This document shows, one piece after another, positions 25,814-33,608 of a DNA stretch of 64,000 nucleotides (the first letter of the stretch is position 1; each line of letters begins with the position of its first letter). Location: positions 505,208 to 569,207 of the forward strand of contig WASS01000020.1 in NCBI GenBank assembly GCA_009712635.1. The letters are read 5' to 3'. This DNA is from Hungatella sp. (GTDB lineage Bacteria > Bacillota > Clostridia > Lachnospirales > Lachnospiraceae). The position numbers and the translations under genes are program-made. The notes under the pieces are model-generated. The model had not been told where the DNA came from, did not search any database, and was given only the letters and a program-made list of their open reading frames with translations.

Positions 25814-27479
25814 TGCTAGAGTCACAAGACGGCTCCTTAGAGCCAGACAGATAGAGATGGACCGTATCCCCATCCCAGACAACCCGATTTACCAGAATCC
25901 GGATTGCAGCCCGTTTCTGTTCCACATCCATAAAATCCACAGTCTTTTCAAAATTAGAAAGGGTTTCTTTTAACAGATCAAATTCCAGAACAGTCAATTC
26001 TTTTCCCATGGCAGTTTCCTTACAGACTTCTATCTGGGCCAGGATCTGTTCTTTCTTTTTATGCAGCTCATCAATCTGTCTGACTATATAGTCGTATGCC
26101 GCCGTTCCCCCGGCAACCTTGATTGACGTCACAAGACCATCAATTTCTTTTTCGGTTTGAGACAACTCCTCTTCCAAGCGGCTGACATCCTGTTCATAAT
26201 CCTGCTTTTCTTCCTTAAGCAGCTTCCTGCCTTCCTCCAGCTGCCTGGTGAATTCTCTTTTGTCTTCAGAAATTTTTTTAAGTTCCTCAATCACCAGTCT
26301 GTCTAACAGATTTCCATCGGCATTTTTTATTGCACAGCACTTCATGCGGCTTTTTTCCTTCATGGAACAGAGGTAGGAATAGATCTGTTCTCCCCGGTCA
26401 TTGTATCTGCCGGAAAGCTTGGGCCGCATATAGTGATTGCAATTCCCGCATACAAGAATGCCGGAAAGAAGCGCCACATTACTTCTGGGTCTGCGGTAAT
26501 TTTTTGATTTATTCCGTTCCAGCTGGCGCTGGACACTGACCCACTCCGCTCCGGGAATCAGCCCCTCATGTTTGCCGATTGCCACAATCCATTCTTCCAT
26601 CTCTTTCATTTCATGGGCCTTGCCCTGCTTTTGCAAAGTCCGGTTATATGCAATAATACCATGGGTTCCTTTAAAATCAGCGGGGTCAGCAAAAAGTTCC
26701 ACTTTTTTTTCTTTCAGATACTGATAGGCTTCCTGATCTGCAATCATATACACCGGGTTTGAAAGAATGGCCTTAATTGCAAAACGGCTGAATAAACGTC
26801 CCTGCTTTGTTTTGTATCCATTCTGTATGAGATAAGTCTCTGTCTGTGTCAGGGAACCGGTTTCCAGAAATTTTTCATAAATACGCTTTACCAGCTTTGC
26901 TTCCTGGGGAATCCGTTTCAGTTTATATGCCTTTTTCTGCTTCCCGTCAATGGTTATGGAAGTTACCCGTTCAGACTGATACCCGGTTGGAGTATTTCCT
27001 CCAAGCCATCTTCCGCTTTTGGAAAGTTCATGCATATTGTCCCGGATCCGTTCTGCAATGGTTTCTCTTTCCAGCTGGGAAAATACAGAAGCAATATACA
27101 TCATTGCCCTTCCCATGGGAGATGATGTATCAAACTGCTCTTTAATTGAAATAAATGAAATTTCCAGATGGTTCAATTCTCCGATCAGATTTGCAAAATC
27201 TCCAATATTACGGCTGATCCGGTCAAGACGGTAGCATACAATCGCTGAAATTTTCTTTTTCTTTGCTTCTTTCATCATCTGCTGAAACTGGGGGCGCTCT
27301 AAATTTCCACCGGAAAAACCCTCATCTTCAAAAATCAGGGCACTGTCTGCAAAGGATTCTCCGTAATGAGTTAAGATATATTGTCTGCAAAGCTCGATCT
27401 GATTGCCGATGCTTTCCCCCTTGCCGGTAAATTTGGACTTTCTTGAATATATGGCAAACGGCTGATTTCTGTCTTCCAT
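25809..27479 (-). CDS. Large serine recombinase (SpoIVCA-like, skin excisionase)
   Basis: 556 residues from the ATG at 27479 (AAGGAGG upstream). N-terminal resolvase domain with catalytic serine near residue 12 (AIYSRKSKF), FEDEGFSGGNLERP, CYRLDRISRN and SPMGRAMMYIASVFSQLERETIAERI. Then recombinase domain (GGNTPTGYQ), zinc ribbon (CGNCNHY ... CSMKEKSRMKCC) and a coiled coil (about 395-490). SpoIVCA-type enzymes cut out the skin in the mother cell. Its place at one edge, with its stop codon inside the crossover, makes this the dedicated enzyme. Confidence 0.92.
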   Translation of the reverse strand: MEDRNQPFAIYSRKSKFTGKGESIGNQIELCRQYILTHYGESFADSALIFEDEGFSGGNLERPQFQQMMKEAKKKKISAIVCYRLDRISRNIGDFANLIGELNHLEISFISIKEQFDTSSPMGRAMMYIASVFSQLERETIAERIRDNMHELSKSGRWLGGNTPTGYQSERVTSITIDGKQKKAYKLKRIPQEAKLVKRIYEKFLETGSLTQTETYLIQNGYKTKQGRLFSRFAIKAILSNPVYMIADQEAYQYLKEKKVELFADPADFKGTHGIIAYNRTLQKQGKAHEMKEMEEWIVAIGKHEGLIPGAEWVSVQRQLERNKSKNYRRPRSNVALLSGILVCGNCNHYMRPKLSGRYNDRGEQIYSYLCSMKEKSRMKCCAIKNADGNLLDRLVIEELKKISEDKREFTRQLEEGRKLLKEEKQDYEQDVSRLEEELSQTEKEIDGLVTSIKVAGGTAAYDYIVRQIDELHKKKEQILAQIEVCKETAMGKELTVLEFDLLKETLSNFEKTVDFMDVEQKRAAIRILVNRVVWDGDTVHLYLSGSKEPSCDSSK

Positions 27480-27521
27480 CACACAAATCCTCCTTGTTTT
27501 CACATGGAAAGCGCGTCCTCA

Positions 27522-27549
27522 AACATACCGGACACGCAGAATAACATAC
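27522..27549. repeat. Direct repeat AACATAC, 21 bp apart, between recombinase and small ORF
   Basis: AACATAC at 27522-27528 and 27543-27549, in the 104-bp divergent gap. Two helical turns apart, as in a protein-binding site. The second copy (CATACAAA) also resembles a sigma-E -10 element, but no convincing -35 is present. Confidence 0.35.
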
Positions 27550-27583
27550 AAATATAGTAACCCTGAATTTCAAGGTATTCTCT

Positions 27584-27772
27584 ATGAACATGATCGTATA
27601 TAATCCTCAAACGGAAGAAGATAAAAAAGAACTGGGCAGAAGGGCGGCAGTCATTCACAATCAGGTGCTAATGCAGTCAGTCCGCCTGCTTCACTGCCCA
27701 AATGACCAAAAGAAATCGCTTTTAGATGCGATAAAAGCAGAAAGCACTCAGGCAGTCAGACAACCGGAATGA
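27584..27772 (+). CDS. Small unknown protein next to the recombinase (RDF candidate)
   Basis: 62 residues, charged and probably helical (EEDKKELGRRAAVIHNQVL; DQKKSLLDAIKAES). I do not recognise the family. The start is ATG 27584 or the third codon, with AAGG 11 nt upstream. It is divergent from the recombinase and overlaps the end of the hydrogenase large-subunit gene by 17 nt, tail to tail. In C. difficile a small skin-encoded protein acts as recombination directionality factor; size and place make this protein a candidate for that role, without sequence evidence. Confidence 0.55.
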   Translation: MNMIVYNPQTEEDKKELGRRAAVIHNQVLMQSVRLLHCPNDQKKSLLDAIKAESTQAVRQPE

Positions 27773-29132
27773 TTTTATTGGTTTTTCCGGGGATGATTAC
27801 ATGAGTGGCACAGGAAACGCAAGGGTCAAAGGATCTGATAATTCTTCCTATTTCAACTGGCATAGATTCATCTTTCACCGGTGCACCCATAAGCGCCTGT
27901 TCTGCTGTTCCTTTTTTCTCTCCTGTCTGAGTGGATAAATTCCATGCAGATGGAGTGATAACCTGGTAGAACAGGATTTTTTCATCCTCAATTGTCAGCC
28001 AGTGTCCAAGTGATCCTCTGGTTGTATCGATGAGTCCTTTTCCATTCGCCTGAGCCGGTACCACATATTCCTGCTGCATAGGCACACCTGGAATCAGATT
28101 CTCCAAAAGAGTATTCATGATCTGGGTTATTTTTTTCGCTTCCAGAACCCGTGCAATGGTTCTGTCCATGACAGATATTCCATGTCTGTACTCTCCTGAC
28201 AGCCATTGTCTTGCCAACGGTCCCACCTCAAAAGGTACGCCATTGTATCGGGGAGCCCTGATCCAGGAATAAGCTTCTGGTTTCTCCCTGTCTGGCTCAT
28301 TGGCTTCATTAAACCAGGCATATTCATCTGACTGGGTAATGAGGTCCGGATCTAAATGGGAATACTGTTCATCTGTATAAATATATGGATCTACATATAA
28401 AGTCCCCAGCTCCTTATAATGCTGAAAGCAGCCATAAGTTAAAAGATTCCCATAGCCTCCGCCAAAATGATAATACTCCGAATAATAAGCAGCTATTTCG
28501 TATACATCCGGCAGCATTTTTTCAGTAATAAATTTTTCAATTCCAAATAGTATGGATTTAATGGCTATAATCATATCAGCCGTTACCGGAGATGTGATTC
28601 CTCCTATAAAAACGCCATGATTGTGAGGTGCCTTTCCTCCTAAAATTGCCAGCATTTTATGTGCATTCCTGCTATATTCCATTGATTCAAAATAATCATT
28701 TACCATGCGTTCATTAACATTGTCAGGCAATCGGTAATCGTTGTGATCCGTTTTAAAAAGGGGGTAGCCTTCCGGCAGCTTTACATAGTCTGGAAGCGTG
28801 TACTGATAGAGATGTCTTAAATGATTCTGAAGAAACTCACATGCATGAAGCAGATCCCTTAAATATCTTCCCTGTTCTGAAGGTACAATTCCAAGAGCAT
28901 CTTCAAGGGCAAGGGCAGAGGCCATAGAATGGGCAGTAGAACAGATTCCGCAGATCCGCTGAGTAAAATAAACCGCATCCAAAGGCGCTCTGCCTGTCAG
29001 CATTTTTTCAAAGCCCCGGAACATAAGGCCTTTGGTGCGTGCATCAGTAATGACATTATTTCCTACTTCTGCTGCTATCTCCATGAATCCGTTAATTCTT
29101 GTAACTGGATTGATGATAATTGTGTCCGCCAT
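27756..29132 (-). CDS. [NiFe] hydrogenase large subunit
   Basis: 458 residues. The N-terminal nickel motif is QRICGICSTAH (Cys61, Cys64, His68); the C-terminal one is DPCVSCATH (Cys438, Cys441, His444). These four cysteines bind the Ni-Fe centre. The 14 residues after His444 (VIIPGKTNKIIPVV) are the tail clipped by the maturation protease, for which a gene lies at 30814. The N-terminal RxxGH box reads TRINGFMEI, so the usual histidine is Phe. Start ATG follows AAGGAGTAAT, 1 nt after the small-subunit stop. Confidence 0.93.
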   Translation of the reverse strand: MADTIIINPVTRINGFMEIAAEVGNNVITDARTKGLMFRGFEKMLTGRAPLDAVYFTQRICGICSTAHSMASALALEDALGIVPSEQGRYLRDLLHACEFLQNHLRHLYQYTLPDYVKLPEGYPLFKTDHNDYRLPDNVNERMVNDYFESMEYSRNAHKMLAILGGKAPHNHGVFIGGITSPVTADMIIAIKSILFGIEKFITEKMLPDVYEIAAYYSEYYHFGGGYGNLLTYGCFQHYKELGTLYVDPYIYTDEQYSHLDPDLITQSDEYAWFNEANEPDREKPEAYSWIRAPRYNGVPFEVGPLARQWLSGEYRHGISVMDRTIARVLEAKKITQIMNTLLENLIPGVPMQQEYVVPAQANGKGLIDTTRGSLGHWLTIEDEKILFYQVITPSAWNLSTQTGEKKGTAEQALMGAPVKDESMPVEIGRIIRSFDPCVSCATHVIIPGKTNKIIPVV

Positions 29133-29133
29133 A

Positions 29134-30030
29134 TTACTCCTTCCTCATGGTATCATAAGTGATGAATGGTTCCATGGCATCTGGAAATCCAAACTGGGCG
29201 CATCCAATGCAGGGCGAATCATCACCAATGGGCCAGTTTACGTGCCCGTTCCATTTGCGGATGGGACAGTCTGTCTGTGTCACAGGTCCCCGGCACCCCA
29301 GCATGTACATACAGGTTTCTTCTCCCAGCTTTGTTGCAAAAATACCGGAATCATAATAGGATCTTCTTGGACAACGGTCATGAATTGTTATGCCATAAAA
29401 CATCAGTGGCCGGTCCACTTCATCCAGGGGAGGTTCCCCATACAGAATTAAATAAGCCACGGTTCCCATAAGCCAGTCCGGATGACAGGGACATCCGGTA
29501 AGCTTAATTACTTTCCGGCTGACAACATCTGAAATTCCGGTACAGTCTGACGGATTCGGTCTTGCCGCCGATACTCCGCCGTAGGAGGCGCAGTCACCAA
29601 CAGATATCACATGGGCAGCACGTTCTCCCAGCCGCATTGCAGCTTCAAGGCCTGTTATTTCTCGTCCCTCATAACGTCCGATGATATGATAGAGTCCGTT
29701 GTCCTTTCTGGAAACAGCACCTTCTACTGCCAGTATGTATTCATCCCCAATAATATCAAACAGCTGATCCATCGCCTGTTCCCCCTCAGATGCGATCAGG
29801 CTGTTGCTGTAGATAAAGTTGGTCATCTGCGTCATAAGATACTGGAAATCCGGATCCTGACCATCCAGCATGGAAATGGTATTTCCTGTACACCCGTTTA
29901 ATTCCAGCCAGACCAGATTGGGTTTGGTACGTTTCTGAGTTTCGATTTCTTCCATTGCTCTGGTTACCAGCTGTCTGGTTTCCTTCCATTTCATTTCTTG
30001 AAAAGGACAAAATGCATGCTTTTTCTCCAA
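29134..30030 (-). CDS. [NiFe] hydrogenase small (Fe-S) subunit
   Basis: 298 residues with the Fe-S ligand pattern of hydrogenase small subunits: LNGCTGNT (Cys47), SVGDCASYGG, LTGCPCHPDW, HDRCPRRSYYD, CMYMLGCRGPVTQTDCP and CIGC. EGAVSRKDNG is the usual E-G-A/S box. There is no twin-arginine signal and no C-terminal anchor, so it probably stays in the cytoplasm, unlike classic uptake hydrogenases. The apparent start is TTG at 30030 after GGGGGAG; an internal ATG at residue 13 is an alternative. Confidence 0.92.
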   Translation of the reverse strand: MEKKHAFCPFQEMKWKETRQLVTRAMEEIETQKRTKPNLVWLELNGCTGNTISMLDGQDPDFQYLMTQMTNFIYSNSLIASEGEQAMDQLFDIIGDEYILAVEGAVSRKDNGLYHIIGRYEGREITGLEAAMRLGERAAHVISVGDCASYGGVSAARPNPSDCTGISDVVSRKVIKLTGCPCHPDWLMGTVAYLILYGEPPLDEVDRPLMFYGITIHDRCPRRSYYDSGIFATKLGEETCMYMLGCRGPVTQTDCPIRKWNGHVNWPIGDDSPCIGCAQFGFPDAMEPFITYDTMRKE

Positions 30031-30045
30031 AGGTAATCGCTCCCC

Positions 30046-30696
30046 CTATTCCTGAACCAAATATCCTACAACTGGCAATACACTCAGTACCATTGCTCCC
30101 GGGTGACAGGATGCAAACTCCGCACTTAAATCTCTGCCTGCTGAAAGACCCCAGAAATGATTGCCTCCTGCCCATAGCCGGTTATTACTAACATTATAAA
30201 CCACCCCATTCACTGCAACATAAGCTGGGGCTCCGTTTTTCCCATCATATTGTGCCAGTTGTTCCAGAGTAAAATAGGTCAGAGGCTGTGGCTGTGGCTC
30301 GCCGGTTGCCCCGCCCGTTGCTCCCCCTGTGGAACCGCCCGTTGGACCTCCGGTTGGACCAGTTACTCCTCCTGTGGGACCAGTGATTCCTCCAGTGGGG
30401 CCAGTGATTCCTCCAGTGGGGCCAGTGATTCCTCCAGCAGGACCAGTGATTCCTCCGGTGGGGTTCCCAACTCCGCCGCCTGTCTGGCCATTCATCTGAC
30501 TGGCATATAGCCCATTCTCCTGCATCTGGCTCAATTGTCCGAAATAGTATACATGATTCTGAAGCATAATCAATTCACTGCTTAAATGATCCAGCACATC
30601 ATTGCTGTTGTATAGATTGGAGCGCAGCTTTTCCACATCAGCATTTAATCTCTTTAAACTGCTGCCAAGATACGTCATGAGTAAATCCAAATCCAT
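30046..30696 (-). CDS. Cytochrome b5-like heme protein with repeat linker
   Basis: 216 residues in three parts. Residues 1-70 are helical (coiled-coil-like, LNADVEKLRSNLYNSNDVLD). About 72-132 is a Gly/Pro/Thr low-complexity linker with repeated GGITGPT. About 137-216 is a cytochrome b5-like heme domain (YDGKNGAPAYVAVNGVVYNV; GGNHFWGLSAGRDL with His180; FASCHPG with His198), the likely heme ligands. There is no signal peptide. It begins 15 nt before the small subunit, so it is probably an electron partner of the hydrogenase. Start ATG after AAGGAGGTACC. Confidence 0.85.
   Translation of the reverse strand: MDLDLLMTYLGSSLKRLNADVEKLRSNLYNSNDVLDHLSSELIMLQNHVYYFGQLSQMQENGLYASQMNGQTGGGVGNPTGGITGPAGGITGPTGGITGPTGGITGPTGGVTGPTGGPTGGSTGGATGGATGEPQPQPLTYFTLEQLAQYDGKNGAPAYVAVNGVVYNVSNNRLWAGGNHFWGLSAGRDLSAEFASCHPGAMVLSVLPVVGYLVQE
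30359..30463. repeat. Tandem 21-bp repeat encoding the GGITGPT linker
   Basis: Five copies of a 21-bp unit (CCAGTGATTCCTCCAGTGGG-like on the plus strand) with few substitutions. The unit is seven codons, so copy-number change keeps frame. Confidence 0.8.
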
Positions 30697-30813
30697 AATG
30701 GTACCTCCTTATCCATTTCTAAATTACCTTTTTTACTGGCTAATCTGTTAGAATATATGTGCAAGCCTGGTTTTTAAGCCCATTTTCCAGGGCATTTATA
30801 AAAGTAACCCGGT

Positions 30814-31245
30814 TTAATTATCTTTTTTTGCTTCTTTTGACAAGATTTCTATTATGATATCTTCTATCTTTCTGCATATATGGGGAAACTGCCTTTTTAA
30901 AACAGTACTTAATTCAAGTCCTGGTGCAATTATGGCAGCTTCAATTCCAATTAAGTATCCTCTTACTGGGAATCGGTACAATTTTATCATGTCGATAAAA
31001 CTCATATCATGCTGCAAAGCGGGATTGGATATCCGTTCCATAATCTCCTCTAAGGAAACTATATTAACAGAACCCGGCCGATCCCCAAATGACGTGGCAT
31101 CTATAATCAGTATAAAATCATTGGGACTCAGAGAATAAAAGCACGTCTCACTATCCGTTTCTCCATAAATTATTTCAAGTTCCGAGCGTAGGAACCGTTT
31201 TTCAAGTTCTTCTGCAATTAAAAGTCCAATCCCGTCATCCTTCAT
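30814..31245 (-). CDS. Hydrogenase maturation protease (HyaD/HycI family), irregular start
   Basis: 143 codons from ATG 31245: KDDGIGLLIAEELEKRF, ILIIDATSFGDRPGSV and a C-terminal helix, the family fold that cleaves the large-subunit tail. The usual first strand is still encoded upstream in the same frame (KLIAVGSRL), but no start codon precedes it: that frame meets a TGA. A strong GGGAGGGATG sits just upstream in another frame, giving a 15-codon ORF. A 1-nt (or 4-nt) change would restore a standard start. Either the gene has a frameshift at codon 3, or the sequence has an error, or it uses a rare start. Confidence 0.75.
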   Translation of the reverse strand: MKDDGIGLLIAEELEKRFLRSELEIIYGETDSETCFYSLSPNDFILIIDATSFGDRPGSVNIVSLEEIMERISNPALQHDMSFIDMIKLYRFPVRGYLIGIEAAIIAPGLELSTVLKRQFPHICRKIEDIIIEILSKEAKKDN

Positions 31246-31313
31246 CAGCCGGCTGCCAACAGCGATCAGTTTCGTTACTCATCCCTCCCTGTCCTATTTT
31301 TTTAAATATATGA

Positions 31314-31349
31314 AAAAGACATGGGAATATTCACATTCCCATGTCTTTT
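31314..31349 (-). terminator. Terminator downstream of the alpha-galactosidase gene
   Basis: Perfect 15-bp stem AAAAGACATGGGAAT / ATTCCCATGTCTTTT, 6-nt loop, T run on the minus strand, 4 nt past the stop codon. Confidence 0.85.
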
Positions 31350-31353
31350 AAAA

Positions 31354-32646
31354 TCAGGTTTCCTTATAACGGCATATCCTTGCCCCATGCCCAGGCACCT
31401 TTACTACCAGATCCTTTGATGGATTGGTGAATGTTTCACCCGTCCAGAGTTCTTTGAAACAAATTCCCTTTAATTCTTCTTTATCCAACAGACTGGCTGA
31501 AATTTCAATTTCTCTTTCTTCTTCCATTAAATTAAAGACAGCCAGGTAATTGAAACCATTCCTTTGGTCACTGCTGTGCCAGATAGAATGCTTCCCGTCC
31601 CGGGCAAGCTGAGAGGATTTGCAGTCATCAGAAAGAAGCGCTAAAACTTCCGGATTTGTAAGCAGAGTTTTTGTCCATTCATCCAACCGGGTAAGCTCCG
31701 CTCCAATCATCAAAGGAGACCGGAATATGCACCAGAGTGACATCATTGTTATCTGTTCATCCCTGGTAAACCGGGTCAGACGTTCCTCTCCAAAGCCTTT
31801 CCCCAACATACCCACAGGAAGCATGTCACAGTCCGGATAACTTCCCTGCCCCACATGGTTCTGCCAATGCTCACACCGTTCAAACATCTGCTTTAACAAA
31901 TTCCAGTCGTCCCAAAAGTCATCGGTAATCCGCCACATATTAGAATAAGTCTCATAATGCCATGCTTCTTTCAGAAGGGCAGGTCCCGGTGAAAGACTAA
32001 GTACCATCTGCCTTCCGCTTTTATTGATTGCCTCATGAAGCATACGAATTTCTTCTTTTGCAGACGCTGCATCCATGCGGCAGATATCATCACATTTGAT
32101 AAAATCCACTCCCCACAGGGCGTACAGCTGGAAAATAGAATCATAATACGCCTGTGCTCCCTCTGCCTCAGGGTTCACTCCATACATATCCGGATTCCAT
32201 GAGCAAATGGAATAAGGATTGGAAATGCCATCGGCCGTACGATCTGTACCCCATATTTTCATCCTGTTATGAGCTGCGATACGGGGAACCCCTCTCATGA
32301 TGTGAATCCCGAATTTTAAACCCAGCCCATGGATATAATCAGCCAGTGGTTTAAAACCATGACCGCCCGCAGAAGAAGGAAAGCGTTCCGGACACGGCCA
32401 AAGTCTGGAATATTCGTCTATTTCAACCTGACCGAAGGGAATATACTGGCACTCCTGCCGTCTTGTTCCGGCATTATGAGCATACCACTGTATATCAACC
32501 ACAATATATTCCCAGCCATATTCTTTTAAATTCTGTGCCATATAATCAGCATTGGCCCGAACCTCTTGTTCTGTTACTGCCGTATCATAATAGTCATAGC
32601 TGTTCCACCCCATAGGGGGTTTTCCTGATGATAAATATCTGCTCAT
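31354..32646 (-). CDS. Alpha-galactosidase, glycoside hydrolase family 27
   Basis: 430 residues with the GH27 (beta/alpha)8 barrel: PPMGWNSYDYYD at the N-terminus, catalytic nucleophile Asp186 in VDFIKCDD and acid/base Asp242/243 in MWRITDDFWD. It removes terminal alpha-galactose from raffinose-type sugars or galactomannan side chains. No signal peptide, so cytoplasmic. Divergent from an AraC regulator (32748), the likely controller. A strong terminator isolates it from the hydrogenase genes, so it is a separate cargo unit of the skin. Confidence 0.92.
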   Translation of the reverse strand: MSRYLSSGKPPMGWNSYDYYDTAVTEQEVRANADYMAQNLKEYGWEYIVVDIQWYAHNAGTRRQECQYIPFGQVEIDEYSRLWPCPERFPSSAGGHGFKPLADYIHGLGLKFGIHIMRGVPRIAAHNRMKIWGTDRTADGISNPYSICSWNPDMYGVNPEAEGAQAYYDSIFQLYALWGVDFIKCDDICRMDAASAKEEIRMLHEAINKSGRQMVLSLSPGPALLKEAWHYETYSNMWRITDDFWDDWNLLKQMFERCEHWQNHVGQGSYPDCDMLPVGMLGKGFGEERLTRFTRDEQITMMSLWCIFRSPLMIGAELTRLDEWTKTLLTNPEVLALLSDDCKSSQLARDGKHSIWHSSDQRNGFNYLAVFNLMEEEREIEISASLLDKEELKGICFKELWTGETFTNPSKDLVVKVPGHGARICRYKET

Positions 32647-32747
32647 CTCATATCCTTTCCTGGTAATTTATTGATAAATCTGATATCATTATAGCAACTG
32701 AACAATCTATTACAAGAGTAAGAACACGATACATGGAGGGTAATTTT

Positions 32748-33608
32748 TTGATCAACGGAGTTTGCCAGACATTTGGTTTTCTGGACCTTGACAGACAATG
32801 GAATGCACCACTGTTTCTCCTGGATTTTGGAATGGAGCAGAGAAAAAATGAAACCTATGATTTTCAAAATAATAATCGAGGCAGTTATTCCGGTTATCTG
32901 CTTCAGTACACATTAGATGGGATGGGAATGTTTGAATCAGAGGGGCAGACAACCATTCTGTCTCCTGGAGATGCTTTTTTTATCACATTTCCAGATAGAA
33001 GCAGATATTATCTGGCTGAAAATAATTCATGGAAATACTTTTATATCCATTTTGACGGCGAAATGGGGCAATATTTTTTTCAGCGGATACAGGCTCTGAC
33101 AGGAAAAACCTTTTCCATACCTAATACCAGTCAGGCAATCTTACTGTTTTTAGAGGAATTTCAGGCAGTAAAATCAGGGAAGAAATACGGACGTTATGAC
33201 AGCGGGATCTTTTTATACCAATTCCTGATCCTGCTTATGAGAGAACTGGAAACTCCGCAAAAATCAGTTAAAAATGCCTGTGTGGAAGATGCCGCAAAAT
33301 GGATGCAGAAAAACTATAAATATCAGATCGGGCTCTCTCAGATGTGCCGGGAGCTTGGCGTGAGCCTTCCCCATTTAACAAGACAGTTTCATTTGCAGAC
33401 CGGACTCTCTCCCATAAAGTATTTAACCAGTCTGCGCTTGGAACATGCATTATCCCTTCTTCTAAATACGTCAATGGGTCTTGAAGTCATTGCGGCAGAA
33501 TGCGGATACTCCAACAGCAATTATTTCTCAAAGGTTTTCAGGAAAAATATGGGGATTTCACCTGCGCAATACAGAGACCGGCATAATGGTCTGCAAAAGC
33601 CGTTATGA
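32748..33608 (+). CDS. AraC-family transcriptional regulator
   Basis: About 286 residues: N-terminal cupin-type sugar-binding domain (SPGDAFFITFPDRSRYYLAE) and C-terminal double helix-turn-helix (GLSQMCRELGVSLPHLTRQF; VIAAECGYSNSNYFSKVFRKNMGISPAQYR). Start taken as TTG 32748 because GGAGGG precedes it; an ATG at 32733 lacks a ribosome site. Divergent from the alpha-galactosidase, so most likely its activator. The stop codon is 8 bp inside the skin boundary. Confidence 0.88.
   Translation: MINGVCQTFGFLDLDRQWNAPLFLLDFGMEQRKNETYDFQNNNRGSYSGYLLQYTLDGMGMFESEGQTTILSPGDAFFITFPDRSRYYLAENNSWKYFYIHFDGEMGQYFFQRIQALTGKTFSIPNTSQAILLFLEEFQAVKSGKKYGRYDSGIFLYQFLILLMRELETPQKSVKNACVEDAAKWMQKNYKYQIGLSQMCRELGVSLPHLTRQFHLQTGLSPIKYLTSLRLEHALSLLLNTSMGLEVIAAECGYSNSNYFSKVFRKNMGISPAQYRDRHNGLQKPL

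Noticed and set aside
25814-25882. N-terminal extension of the SigK C-terminal ORF
   Set aside because: Residues before Asn24 are not sigma-like and are the recombinase 3' end read in another frame.
30250-30510. Short regularly spaced repeats that could suggest a CRISPR array
   Set aside because: Units are contiguous 21-bp tandem copies without unique spacers and lie in frame in the b5-like gene.
27756-31245. Formate hydrogenlyase or energy-converting hydrogenase
   Set aside because: No membrane NuoL/H-like subunits or formate dehydrogenase are present; subunit motifs are of the plain two-subunit type.
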